A stretch of DNA of 64,000 nt from Cladophialophora immunda (taxonomy: Eukaryota; Ascomycota; Eurotiomycetes; Chaetothyriales; Herpotrichiellaceae): contig NW_015622542.1 in the NCBI RefSeq assembly GCF_000835495.1, forward strand, positions 186,001 to 250,000, written 5' to 3'. Numbering within the stretch: position 1 is the stretch's first letter; each line of letters opens with the position of its first letter. Shown here one piece after another: positions 1 through 10,852 of this stretch. Below the pieces are notes generated by a model. The model saw only the letters and a list, made by a program, of their open reading frames with translations. It ran no database searches and was not told the origin of the DNA. Position numbers and translations under genes: made by a program.

Positions 1-1012
1 AAGGGACTGCATATTGATCCAACTGTCTGCGAGAGTGCTAGTGTATGCAGCAAGCATTCGTAATCGTTCGAGGTGATAGGCCGCTTGTGAGGATACTCGT
101 AGATTCTGCGCGTGAATGAGTTACTTGCGGCTTGGTTCCAGTATGCGGGAGGGGAGCACGAGCCTGAGGCCATGCCGCGTGATTGGCACATGTGACGGTG
201 ATTGCAGCGGTGGTCTCTGTGCCAATCAACTCGAGCAGGATCATGCAGAAGAAGAAGAACCAGTGGTAGAGACGACGCAGTGGCTGGAGGTAGCCCAACC
301 GAAGAGCACCAACAGCGCAGTCTGAAATACGAGCTGGCAGACCGAAGGATTACAAAGTGCGAAGCTTGCTGGAGAGGGTGGTGCCGGGGCCAATAAACTG
401 GTTAGGCGGCTCGTGTCAGTTTCTGGGCGGACGTGGGGTGTTGCAGAGAGTCTTGTAGGGAGTCTTGCAGGGGGGCTTCTGCTCATGCATCCCTGAACAA
501 CAAGGCCTGGAGCCGCCGACACGGCCCCCGTATCCCGTATCGGCACTGTCCTTTCTGCCTCCTCCTTCCCACCTGGACACCCCTTTCACCCATCTCCCCG
601 TCCTCCTTCTGGCACTGCCACCAGCCGTCTGCATACCTGATCTCTCCACAGTCATGTTATTAAATACTCGTTTCCACCCTCGACAGGGGGATACTTTTCT
701 TACCGCTGATTTAGGGCCTTGTTCATTGACCTGGAGTCATGGCCATTGGTCCTTTGATCTTGACTGCTGTCGATCCAACTACGCGAGTAGTTAAGCCGTC
801 GCATTTCCAGTTATTCGCAAACCTCCCAATTCCATATATCTTGCCTGCCTTTTATATGTTCCCATAGCTCATTCCCTGACGTATTGTCATGCTATGTGAT
901 CCGTCTGCTTCCCTTGATTCGTCTTGACGTTCACACTGTCGGCACGAGTCAAATTGAGTTGCCCATACAACTGGGAAGACGGCAGCCAGTCGCACATGGC
1001 ATCCTCCGTCTT
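1..1012. other. Left-edge intergenic stretch
   Basis: No convincing coding exon is visible. The short open frames lack recognisable motifs. The stretch ends at the proposed start codon of the first coiled-coil gene at 1013. By analogy with the two divergent pairs further right, where the gap is about 1 kb, it may be the shared promoter region of a pair whose minus-strand member lies off the left edge. That is inference. Confidence 0.4.
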
Positions 1013-2830
1013 ATGGCATTGTTGCCGACTGAATCGTCATGGAATGAAGGATATGGAGGATTGGAACTATGCGATCACGTTGCCAGGTATGTCTATGATA
1101 GCTTGACATGAGACAGCCCAAGACTTACCTTGGCATGTAGCGCTGGATGTCCTACACAATCTTCAACTCACTCCTCTAACCGCGATGCCGGTTGTTCATC
1201 CTCCGAGCATTACCACTATACGGCGAATGGAGGGGCAGTACTGGAGTCGCATGCGACAACACTTGAAGATGTGAAAACGAATTTTGTGAATATCGTACCA
1301 TCACCAGAGAATACCGCTGTGAGCAGAGGTGCCTCGCCCATTCCACACGTAGTTTGGGATGGAGAACCCGTTCTTGTCGCAGAATCACACGACACTTTCG
1401 ACTTGCCTGAACTTCTGAAGGAGGATTTAACAAATCATAATGATACATTCAATCACGTAAACCGGGTAGACAATCCAATTCGCTTCGTCACCAAGGTCCA
1501 GAAGATTAGGCGGCAGCGTCAGAAAGTCCAAACTCTCCGGATTCAGGCAAGAGATGAACGGAGCAGGATGAAAGATACGCGAAATCGACTACAAGAAGCC
1601 TTTCGCAACTTCCTTGACGCAGGCGGAACAATTCCTCCCCAAGAAAATAGTCATGACAGTGCGACGGCCAGCTTGCGAGAGATGAATGCGACTTTCAAAG
1701 AGCTGGAAGCCCAGGATATTGACCTTGATATGGTGGAATCGACTCTCGTTCCAGCAGAATGGGAATTGAAAGATTCCGAGCAACAACTTTACGAGGACAT
1801 ATTAGGGCCGTCAGCTTCTGATGGGAATGACTCCGAGATCAGCGTTCAAGCGATCAAAAGGATTCCAGAGACTCTCCATGATGGACCAAACCAGAATTAC
1901 GTTAATGTGCAGTCGCCGAAGCATGAGCTAACTAGTCAAGAACGACTATCTTCACTAGCCCGGAAAAGAGAGGAAGTCAAGGATAGGCTGCTGGATCTCA
2001 CAAAAGAGCACACTGCGCTCCAGGAAGACGTGCAGATGAGAACAGCGGTTGGTCTACCTGTGGACAAATTCTCACAAGAGGCTCTAGGAGCTTTTCCGAA
2101 GCGCCGGGCGCAGTTGATGAGAGAGTTGGCTGACCTGACCATGGGCATCAATACCTTGAATGACATGGTTACTGAAGGGCCGGATCTGATGTCAAAGGAG
2201 TCAGATGCACTTTTTGGCCACGATCAATTTGACGACCTGCCAACCGACGAAGCGATGAACCAGGAATCTCTGATTGAGAGTGATGAAGCTCTGCATCTCC
2301 GCCCCCGCGACCATGAGGAACGAAATAAGGACATTCTTCCTTTTCTGGCCCAGCCTATTCTGGACACCATGTCCCATGTCTCGAGTCTAGAAGAACAACT
2401 CGCTGTTCCTCCCCCTGCTCAATACTCGTCTTTCGCGTGGGATCTGCTTGGCCGGGACGCGGAGTCCATTTCAGTCTTTGTCTCCATGTGGATTCTTGGG
2501 TGTGTACGGTCCTCGTGGTGGTCCCTGATTCGCTTCATCTTCATGAGTGATCTCGACGGGATAACGTCGAGCAAGACGGTGGAAGACTATATCAAGCCAA
2601 CCTGGTTTCAAAGCGACCCGGACCATGCCCCTGAAACTTATTGCAGCGAGGATCCAGAATGTTCTGGGTTTTTAGGGGACGCGGTCCTTACGCCTTTGTC
2701 TGATGCTACCGACGACCAAGAAGTCATCCAGTGGGAGAGTCGCCCTTTAACCCGAAGGCATAGCTCAGGATACTCGGCGGCGGCGGTCCACAGAAGGCCA
2801 TCCAACCATACTTATCCGAAGACAAGCTGA
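1013..2830 (+). CDS. Coiled-coil protein, array family A copy 1
   Basis: Uncharacterised protein, about 587 aa. Proposed exons are 1013-1086 and 1141-2830. The 54-nt intron starts GTATGT, has a CTTGAC branch-like site, ends TAG and joins in frame (AG|C, Ser); the long second frame has no usable upstream ATG without it. The N-terminal third is Ser/Thr-rich. Two helical, charged segments follow: one around nt 1490-1800 rich in Arg/Lys/Gln/Glu, and one around nt 1940-2170 beginning ERLSSLARKREEVKDRL. The second matches the same region of the genes at 9403 and 16404 (a pattern of Leu-x(2)-Leu, E-H-x-x-L and a later GLP/GLS turn), so the three are paralogs. The C-terminal part has Trp-rich segments (for example WWSLIRFIF, nt about 2517-2545) aligning loosely with copy 3. 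No catalytic motif or signal peptide is seen. Possible further 3' exons run to about 3046 (see findings). Function unknown. Confidence 0.6.
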
Positions 2831-2980
2831 ATATCGGGGCCATTGAAGATGAAAGAACTGTGAAGGAGTCTTCGAGCCACACTACTGTCATGCTTCCATC
2901 TCAGCTACAACGGCTCCCAGATTGGACACTCACCGTGCTCGCAGACCATCGTCGACAAGCGGAGTTTGTTACAAGCCTAC

Positions 2981-3026
2981 GTAAGTTTACCAGGCAGACG
3001 AGGCTCTCGACCTTCTAATCTGTCAG
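2981..3026 (+). other. Candidate intron downstream of family A copy 1
   Basis: A 46-nt segment has very good splice signals: donor GTAAGT at 2981, CTAAT branch sequence near 3015 and acceptor TCAG ending at 3026. The frame upstream of it (about 2764-2980) is open and protein-like, and continues after splicing to a stop at 3044-3046. This suggests the first gene's true 3' end is near 3046, reached through another small intron somewhere in 2698-2768 whose donor I could not settle. Confidence 0.45.
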
Positions 3027-3046
3027 ACAGAGCCCAGCAAATTTGA

Positions 3047-6000
3047 AGGAGCCGTATGTATCTGAGACACTCGTATCGATTTCTGGATCTAGAAGGCGTC
3101 TTGCGGCTGAGATGATGGGGTCCGGGGATATACAAAGTGTGAAGGCTGACTGTGCTGAGTCCGTCGCGGCTCTCCTTGCGAGTTTCCTAGACCGGATTCC
3201 GAAATGTATAACAGGATCGTATTTGCTGTTTTATTTAGTATGCCCTTGCATAGAAGACGGATACTAGGACATTGATGAAAATGCTCCATCAGGCTGCAAC
3301 GGCCGTATCTGGACAGAACTCAGCCTCACAATATTAATGGGCGGTTCTACAAAATCGGGAATCCAGGCTGAACTTTTGCCTAGCCCAGCCCAGTCCAGTC
3401 CGGCATCAACAAACGGGGCCTATAGTAAACGGTCCGCTATTACTAGTGTGGTGGACTACGTGCGGCCGGAAGACTGCATCCACGGGTGGGCATCCAGTCG
3501 TCCAGACCTCAGGGGAAGTATTCGAGGAGTTGATTCGCACTATCACCACTCGTCGTCGCCTCGTCGCGGTCTACGAATTTCACACTTGCCCCCCCTCGTT
3601 CACAAAGCCTCTTCCAAAGAAACATGATCCCAACGCACCCCACCTCCATGCGCCCATCCTGGGTGAATCACCGGGAGGGGATCGCGAATAGGACCGCAAG
3701 GCAAACAAACGTGCTCCTTCGAGCCTAGCGTTGTTACACGGGGACGACATCACAACAAATCTTAGAGGCACGGTGCTTGCTCTCGAGGCAAGTCACAGCT
3801 ACTGCAGAATGGATAGAGTGTGTCCCGTGTGATGGTCGACCTCGTGTCCCGTCGGCGGTCGCTAGTCTCTGCGTAGCTGATGCGTCGTGTGGCTGAGCTG
3901 GCTTGAAAAGGCCGGGGTGAATCCAAGAAGTAGATGTTTCACAAGCGTCCCAGCAGAAGGAGCCAGAGGGATCAGGCTACCAGACATCCAAGGATGTCCT
4001 TGCTCGTCCTCTACTCGATGTTGGCGGCCATCCTGTGGTTGGCTGCAGTCTTCGGAGGGCTTGTTGACGGGCCGTATTTAACCAGTCTGAATACTCGGCC
4101 CAGAGTTCAGCATACTCGAATAACCACGTAATGGCTGATGAAGACTTGTTATTTACCTGTTTCGCAAAGTTCGCGCTCTTGTCTTGGCCTCGGTCTCGTG
4201 AGAGTTCTTCCACACTGTTTTTGGGACCTTTCACTGCCCCTATTCGAAGCCTCGTCGAGAGACATGTACTTGCTCCAGGATCGCCTCCAATACTTCGAGT
4301 GGTTCAAGTTAGAGGAAGGACACAGCATGCTTACCGCGGGACTTGGAATTCCCGTAATGCTCTGGTACTGCGTCAGGACATTTTCTTTGACAAGAACGAG
4401 GCCTTCTCGGACTCTGTATGATCAAGTGGTGACATCCTGATAGAAGTGCACTCTTGCAGCCTTGCCGATTGAAGAAAGATCATGAGGTGCAAAATTGAAA
4501 TACGCTCAGTGGACAGCCATGGGATTCTGGCCGGATCGGACACAGTCAGCGTCAGCGAGCTTGCTCTCATCTTCAGCCAGGGAGACGACTCGGCGCAGAG
4601 GCTGAGAAACCAACCAAGAATTGAAGAACTGAGCAACTCTCCCCGTGTCCCAATGCCGATCACACCGCCAGTTGTCTTGGTCGACACTTGCTCGCCCGGA
4701 AGCCGCTGCGAGAGGGCAGATTCTCCATCTCTTCGCGTTCCTGGCGGTGAGGCGCCGGTGCTTTGGCGCTCCTGCTCTGACCTTCTCAGAGATTATCCCG
4801 GCCGCATTGGTGTGCTATTTGATTGTTGCCTTTCAATCAAGACACAGGATTGCCTTGCATGAAGTTACACCGAATTGTACAGCGCGGTGTAAGTCCTCAC
4901 TCAAAGCTGCTTGTAGGAAATATAGTCGAGCACGCGAAGATGCCGGTGGATGTTCTCACTCTTGAACGTTGCGTACGTGGCAACCTAACGCACGATCACG
5001 CCCCGTATCTCAAGAAGCCACCGTTGTTCGTTTTGAGCAAGATCCGTCTAGATTGTTAGCATATTGGCTGTTCTCAAAAGTTCGCGGTTGATATTTTCGC
5101 TTCACATTGGGCCGCTTTGCAGCTCTGCTCACCGCCAACTTCCATCCAGTCATGAGCCACTGACTCGACGCATGTGCCCTGTTTTGTTTCTCTCCCTGGC
5201 CAAGCTTCCATAGGATTTGACTTCCAGCAATCAGACTTCAATGCACTTCCTGCAGCACAACATTCCCAGCTTCGCCCAGAGATGCACTACACTCTAAACT
5301 TTGCAGAGGGTAAGATTGATGAGAGCCAATCGTGAGATAACCAGTCTGTCGCTCGAGATTGGTGCTGGAGTCTGGACCTCCGAACTGGGGAGGCGCAATT
5401 GGAATTCCGGAGATCTTCGCCTATGATTTGCTGGTACGATGAATTGCTGTCACGGGACATGCCTCATTTCCCTGCTCGTGGCGCTGCTGGTCGGTGACTT
5501 CGGAAAGCATTCGAGTAAGTGACCTGTTCAGCTGAACAGATCAACAGCGCCAGTCCAACCTAGAGACAATGGCGACATGCCGGGACTTTGCCCCGAAAGG
5601 CGCCCCGTTGACGCTGCCTTCGCTCTAGGCAGAGCCACAACGAGCTGGTACTCTCCGTCACTGAGTACAACAAGCACTGGTGGGTTTTACCTGGCTCCCG
5701 TCGAGCAGCGTTTGACGATGCCGCGTTGTTGAAATGACTTCGTCCCGGCTTGTTCGACCGTGGCGTGGGCGATGGTTAGGCCCGTTTCATCATTCGCCGT
5801 TTGGAAGCCACCATACCTGAGTATTGCTTCAATACCTGGTACTGGTAGGAGAGACCTAGCCTTGCTATGGTGAGATTGCTTCCCCCAACTCTGCACTTGG
5901 CACCGTTACCACGGCGCGGAAGCGGAATTTGACAGTCACCCTATTTGGTGTTCTCCATATCTGCCTCGCAGGACAAGGGCACACTAACTGCCGTGCGAGA

Positions 6001-7036
6001 TCATTCCTTTGATCGCACAAAGTCATGTCAGCCGGAGTCCGGAAATGGATCGGTTCACTCGTACCTCGTACAAATAAGTGCAAAGTCACTGCCACAACCG
6101 GATTTCGTTTCGTGTCGTGGTCCTTATCGTCCCGGGCCAATAAGTTCCATGCCAGGCGGACGAGGTTGCATCTGGGCTGGAAACAATGGTTAGGGAGTGA
6201 AGCGAATGACAAGGTCAAGATTGGTTTCTTCTCGAGGGAAATTGCCACTTACCAGAAGGGCTGTGGCGTCCCCCACGACATCGGTCTCGTTGCTTCTGAT
6301 TAGTCCAGCCACATCTCTTGTCTCATTATTCCCTCACTTGAAGGACATCCGAACAAGCAGATCAAAAATGAGGCGGGGATCTGCTCTATTTGAGGCTTAT
6401 CCGAGGCAACTGGCTTGACTGAAATATTGGCCGGACAAGATGTAAAGGAGATGCTGCAAGGCTGAGACTTGACGTGTCAACTTTGAGAAGGCTGTGAGAA
6501 TGTGGAGTCCACGGCCCAATGTGGAGATGCGGTGTTCAATATTTGCAGACCCACGGGGTGATCGAAGGGCGGAGGGGAAAGGCGGGAAACCCGTGGTAAT
6601 ACTCATAGTGGATTATCGTTACTGCTAAATTATATCGTAATGTCATGACAGGTACAGCCGACTCGTCACAGCAATTACACTCTGACTAGTGGGAGCAAAA
6701 GAAGAATAAAAAAGGCAGCCACCATTCCTCAAAGAGTATACATACAAAGCACAAGGCTCTCGGGAAAAGGGGGTAGACGGATAGTGTCGATTTCCATCTT
6801 GAACAATCGTCGATAGTTGAAATAGAGAGGAAGAGTGTGCACAACCGCATGACCAATGCTCAACTGGTGCATATTCAGTAAGTTCACGCAAGGCGCTTCA
6901 TCGGTGAATCTGCCTCTGTAGCGTGGTGAACGGCAACCAGGTGTGAAAGTTCTTTCCGAGTGGGACGGATAGCCTGCTGCTGAAGATGGCAACACCTTAA
7001 GCAGCAGAAACGTATACATGTTGATAGACATAGCCC
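3047..7036. other. 4-kb intergenic region between array units
   Basis: No frame longer than about 127 codons and no recognisable domain on either strand. Isolated GTAAGT-like donors occur (for example near 4890 and 5516), but I could not build a coherent spliced gene. It separates the 3' ends of family A copy 1 and family B copy 1. It could hold decayed gene copies or non-coding transcripts; nothing firmer is supported. Confidence 0.4.
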
Positions 7037-8422
7037 TTAGCTCAAAGGTATTCGAGGCGCTGCTTCCGGGTCCTCGGCCCCCAGAGCCTGCTCTCGCCAG
7101 TAGTGAATGAAATGAGGTATCGATTCTTTAGATATTTTGCCGACATTTTTGACTTTAACATTATGTTCAATGGTGAAGACTTTGTCGAAGCGGATGCGAC
7201 TTGTGTAATGCAATTTCTTATCTTCGCTTGCCCCGTCCACCATGATGGGCGTTTTGATCAGGATCGGCTCCTCGGGAAGACGTTTTGGCTTCGAGCCCCT
7301 CATGTAAATGATGGCATGGGCCTGCTTATCGTCATTATTAAAGCTCCTCCTGGTAGTCCCCCGCTCGTGATATGTGTTGATGGGGATCGCCCAAGAGCAC
7401 CCATGGCCTTGCTTCACGACAGCAAAACGACGGATCTGGCTATAGATCTTCTGGCCGTATGGACCCTCGGTCATGGTACCTGAGTCATAGGTAGGTCTTG
7501 TAGCCGCAGTGGCATTTTCATGCCATAGCATAGTGAAAACTCTGCCGACGCTGAACCATTTGCTACTCTTTTCGTGATAGCCGGATTCCATTTCATCCTT
7601 TGAGGCTTGACTTGGCGGTGGATGTTTGCTGGCTTGGGTAGAAGATTGTCTTCGGATCAGTTTGCTCTTCCCCTTTCCGGGAGTCTGGACTGGGTGTAAT
7701 GGGTAAGAAGTCAATGATACAGACAGCGCTATTTCGTCACCGCCATCCCCCGATGTCTGAGGCATGGTAATTCGTTGAAGCTGGTTGATGAGCTGGTCGA
7801 CTTCCTCCCGGCTCTTGCTAAGATACTCTCCAAAATGCCTTTCAAAAGGTACTTTGGGACCTTCGACGTCGGACCCTAGTGGAAGAGAGTCGTAGCTCCT
7901 GATCAGCAGGTAAAGTCGGATGCATGTGTCTCGAAGCTCGCGTTTCCCTAGAGCTTCGCACCTCACTGCTTCCAGAAGGAATTGATAATCTTGGACCATG
8001 GACAACTTTCGACGAATCTTTTCGGCAAGGCTTTGCTTGCCTCCACGTTGATTCGATGTTGAGGCCTGGACGGCCTGCCATATGTCATTGTCATCCAAGT
8101 GAAAACAAGGAATGGCTATGCCTTCCTCCAGATTGTTGGCTGGCGTTGACGTAACATTCGTAGTGCTCCCAGAACGAACAGCTTCTTCATCATCGTCTCC
8201 AAGGCTTTCACTATTGCCATGGTAGCCATGAGTTGGGCTGCTATCATTTGCACGACCTTCGGTTCTCAATGGTGTCTTGGGTTCTTTCTCTTCAACTTCT
8301 TGAGGCGATTGGGGTCCAGGAATGGCGGCGATAGCGTCTGCACCTTTCTCTTTCGATTCTGGGGCTACCTGTTGACGTCCAGAACGACGTCCCTTTGGCT
8401 GTAATTGCTGCGTAGGAGACAT
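7037..8422 (-). CDS. DUF6590-domain protein, array family B copy 1
   Basis: Protein of 461 aa in a single exon. The start is taken at the ATG at 8422 (MSPTQQLQPKGRR): the frame upstream opens only with TTG, and this N-terminus resembles that of copy 2. Residues 1-130 are low-complexity and charged. A middle helical segment follows, and residues about 289-445 form a DUF6590-type domain. Visible family hallmarks are GRVFTMLWHE at its start, an IRRFAVV strand, the GHGCSWAIPINTY motif, HAIIY, and the closing SRIRFDKVFTIEHNVKV stretch. DUF6590 is a fungal domain of unknown function, common in large Pezizomycotina genomes. The gene is divergent from the coiled-coil gene at 9403, with about 980 bp between starts. 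No signal peptide or membrane segment, so probably intracellular. Biochemical role unknown. Confidence 0.8.
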   Translation of the reverse strand: MSPTQQLQPKGRRSGRQQVAPESKEKGADAIAAIPGPQSPQEVEEKEPKTPLRTEGRANDSSPTHGYHGNSESLGDDDEEAVRSGSTTNVTSTPANNLEEGIAIPCFHLDDNDIWQAVQASTSNQRGGKQSLAEKIRRKLSMVQDYQFLLEAVRCEALGKRELRDTCIRLYLLIRSYDSLPLGSDVEGPKVPFERHFGEYLSKSREEVDQLINQLQRITMPQTSGDGGDEIALSVSLTSYPLHPVQTPGKGKSKLIRRQSSTQASKHPPPSQASKDEMESGYHEKSSKWFSVGRVFTMLWHENATAATRPTYDSGTMTEGPYGQKIYSQIRRFAVVKQGHGCSWAIPINTYHERGTTRRSFNNDDKQAHAIIYMRGSKPKRLPEEPILIKTPIMVDGASEDKKLHYTSRIRFDKVFTIEHNVKVKNVGKISKESIPHFIHYWREQALGAEDPEAAPRIPLS

Positions 8423-9402
8423 CAGCTTCGCCGAATAGATAAAGAGTATGAGATGTATTTGGGACTCGAGGCAGATTGAGGCCCAGATGTCTTCAGGCAA
8501 GGGCCAGCGAGCAAGGGTGCGGGAGTTCCAAATCTGATTTGTCCCTTCCAATGGGTACGTTGACTTGAGTGTCTTGAAGGGCAAAGGCGGCCTTGGTCGG
8601 CTAGATGAGTGGCTAACCCTAATCGAAAATCCCCAGAGTATTTACATAAGTCCACAATTAGAGAAGACATGTTATGTAGGGAGCTGAGATGTCATGACGG
8701 ATCGTCTTATACACGATGAGGGGGGCCATCAGAGGACCACCGTCGCTCTTCATTTGTCTCTGTGAGGCTCTTAGACTAGTTTCCCGCTACAAAGCGTCTC
8801 TGGGGCAGTGTGAGGGAGGGCATCTCTTCCACTCGCCTCTCCAGGTGCTTGCATGCTTGAGGTAGAGTCATTGGAGGGGGCGTGGAAACCAGGCGGGGTT
8901 ACGTGTTGTGCTAAGAGGTATCTGGTCGAGGAAGAGCGACTCGAGTGGCATATGCGTCTCTCGTACCCGACCAAGCAGCAGATTGAGATAGGGCGAGAGA
9001 ATCACCGACCCAAGGAGGGGAGGGGGAGGTACCAGGGGGTTCGCAGGGGGTTGTAGGTGGCCGTGGATGTGGACCGAATGGGTAAATGTTGCGCGCCGCT
9101 TGGTGTTCTGCTCGCCAGTGATCACTGGTAATATTACACATGTTAATGACCGTGGAAACTAACCGTAATGTTATTTGCCTGATTGAGCAACCTAGTAAGT
9201 TTGTAAATTTGGATTACCTCCTAATTACTGGTCATTACCTTACCTGATAGTACCTAGTTCGAAATCGGGTCCTGCTCCTCCAGGAAATACGTCTTCTGCT
9301 ATTCGACCATGCGCCCACCCTTGCAATGAGAGGCGCCTCATTCCCGTCCATTCCTTTCATATAGGAGGCATAGTCCTCTGATGCTGGGTGACTCTTGCCA
9401 AT
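8423..9402. promoter_or_regulatory. Divergent intergenic region of array unit 1
   Basis: About 980 bp between the start codons of the DUF6590 gene (-) and the coiled-coil gene (+), so both promoters must lie here. A CTAACCCTAA sequence (8613-8622), which reads like one and a half telomere-type repeats, lies about 190 bp upstream of the DUF6590 start. The part around 9130-9260 is AT-rich. No binding site can be named with confidence. Confidence 0.45.
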
Positions 9403-10852
9403 ATGACTTCACATTCAAGCATCCTTGGGAATGACCTGGATCCCTCCCTGGCTCAGGTGGTGGAGGCAAGGAAGCAAACCGCAGGTCGGGTAGGTGAAGT
9501 TGCACAGTCCCGACCCTTCGTTGCATAGCATTGACAATTGTGACAGTTTGGGGTCTAACCCGCCAGCATCATCTTATCTCCCACAATCTGAGGCTGGACC
9601 TCAAAATGTCTCAAGAGCACACGGGGCCCTTCCTCTCGTTGGGACAACCGTCGACGACGCAGAGCCAAAGGAATCCTCTAGAGCTGTGGACAAGAGCATG
9701 GAAAATTTAGAACTTGCAAAAGATGCAACGCTGGAAAGGAGTGAATCCTTAGGAAACCCAGCTGAAGTTCCGGGGCAAGTGTCTCTGCTGCACAGCGATG
9801 ACGCCCCCGGACAGCTCAGTGAACCCCAAGGCTCGACAACTCGAATTCCACCATCAGACAGTGAACATGAACCTCATGTCGGAGCATCGGAAGCCACCGC
9901 TCGGTTTCAGGCTTTGCTTAGTGAATGGAGGCAACTTGATCATAATTTGGATTCCTTCACTGGTCGTCTCATAACAGCTGACGATCTCAGGCGGGAAGCA
10001 GTTCGAAGGGGGGGCATTGTCATTGGTGAGGTCGAGGATATACTAGCTTCTACAGAGGGTGATGCCCTGCGGAGACTCAGAGACACTCTACTTGGATTCA
10101 ACCAAGTCCAGACGAAACTGCAAGAGGTGGATCAAAAATTGATTCAGCAAGGCGATCAGATTGGCCACCAGGCTGAAAGGATCTTTGGCCGAACAGCGGA
10201 GACTTCGTTCCAAGTTCTGAATGACCAAGGAGTCGTTGTGCAATCCCGTGAAAGTTCTACAGAGGATTCAATCCTTTCTACGGACGACATTCGACTCGAC
10301 CAAACCTCCGAGGCCCGACGTTATCTCTCTAAAAAGGGCGACGTGGATGCGCTGCGGGATATACTGGTAAACCTGCACGCGGAGCGGATCATGTTGTCAG
10401 AAGCGAACGAACAGCCGGATGTTATTGAAGAACTGGAGACGAGGCACAAGGAAGTGTTGGCAGAACTGAGGCGAGCTGAAGAGGAGTTGGCCACGCTTTA
10501 CGCCGAACTGCCAGAGAGGAATGGGAGCATTTCCAAAGACCAACTTTGTCCGCCTTCAGAAATGGAGCAGAAAATCGCTAGCCAGAGCGATATCGATCAC
10601 GAGGAAACGGGCAGCGGATTAGGGTCTCCGCCTCAATCGGGGATTCAAGGGATCAGCCTGTCCCAGATCCTAGAAAGCACGACAAATGACAACTCGATTC
10701 GATCGACGGCCCTCGTCAATGCATATCTCAACTATCAGTTGCAGCAGTCTCCCCGGGAGCAGCAAAGCCTCTCCGAGGCAGATGAAGTTGCTGAGCAAGA
10801 AGGTGGTCAAGCTCAGGAAAAGGATTCGAACAATCTTCACCTCGACGGATAA
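9403..10852 (+). CDS. Coiled-coil protein, array family A copy 2
   Basis: Uncharacterised paralog of the genes at 1013 and 16404. The main exon frame runs to the stop at 10852 and has no in-frame ATG before 9697, so an upstream exon is expected. The best model is ATG at 9403 with intron 9494-9566 (GTGAAG donor, CCAG acceptor), giving about 458 aa. A donor at 9485 is an alternative, so the N-terminus is uncertain. The protein is acidic and Ser-rich at the start. Charged helices follow at nt about 9900-10190 and 10340-10520; the latter is the family A repeat-like coiled coil (LRDILVNLHAERIML and so on). The C-terminal part is shorter than in the other copies, stopping soon after the segment equivalent to VNAYLNYQL. 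It is either truncated or has an unrecognised 3' exon. Divergently paired with the DUF6590 gene to its left. Confidence 0.55.

Noticed and set aside
8423..8584. Longer N-terminus for DUF6590 copy 1
   Set aside because: The extension begins with TTG, has no ATG, and the ATG at 8422 matches the N-terminus of copy 2.
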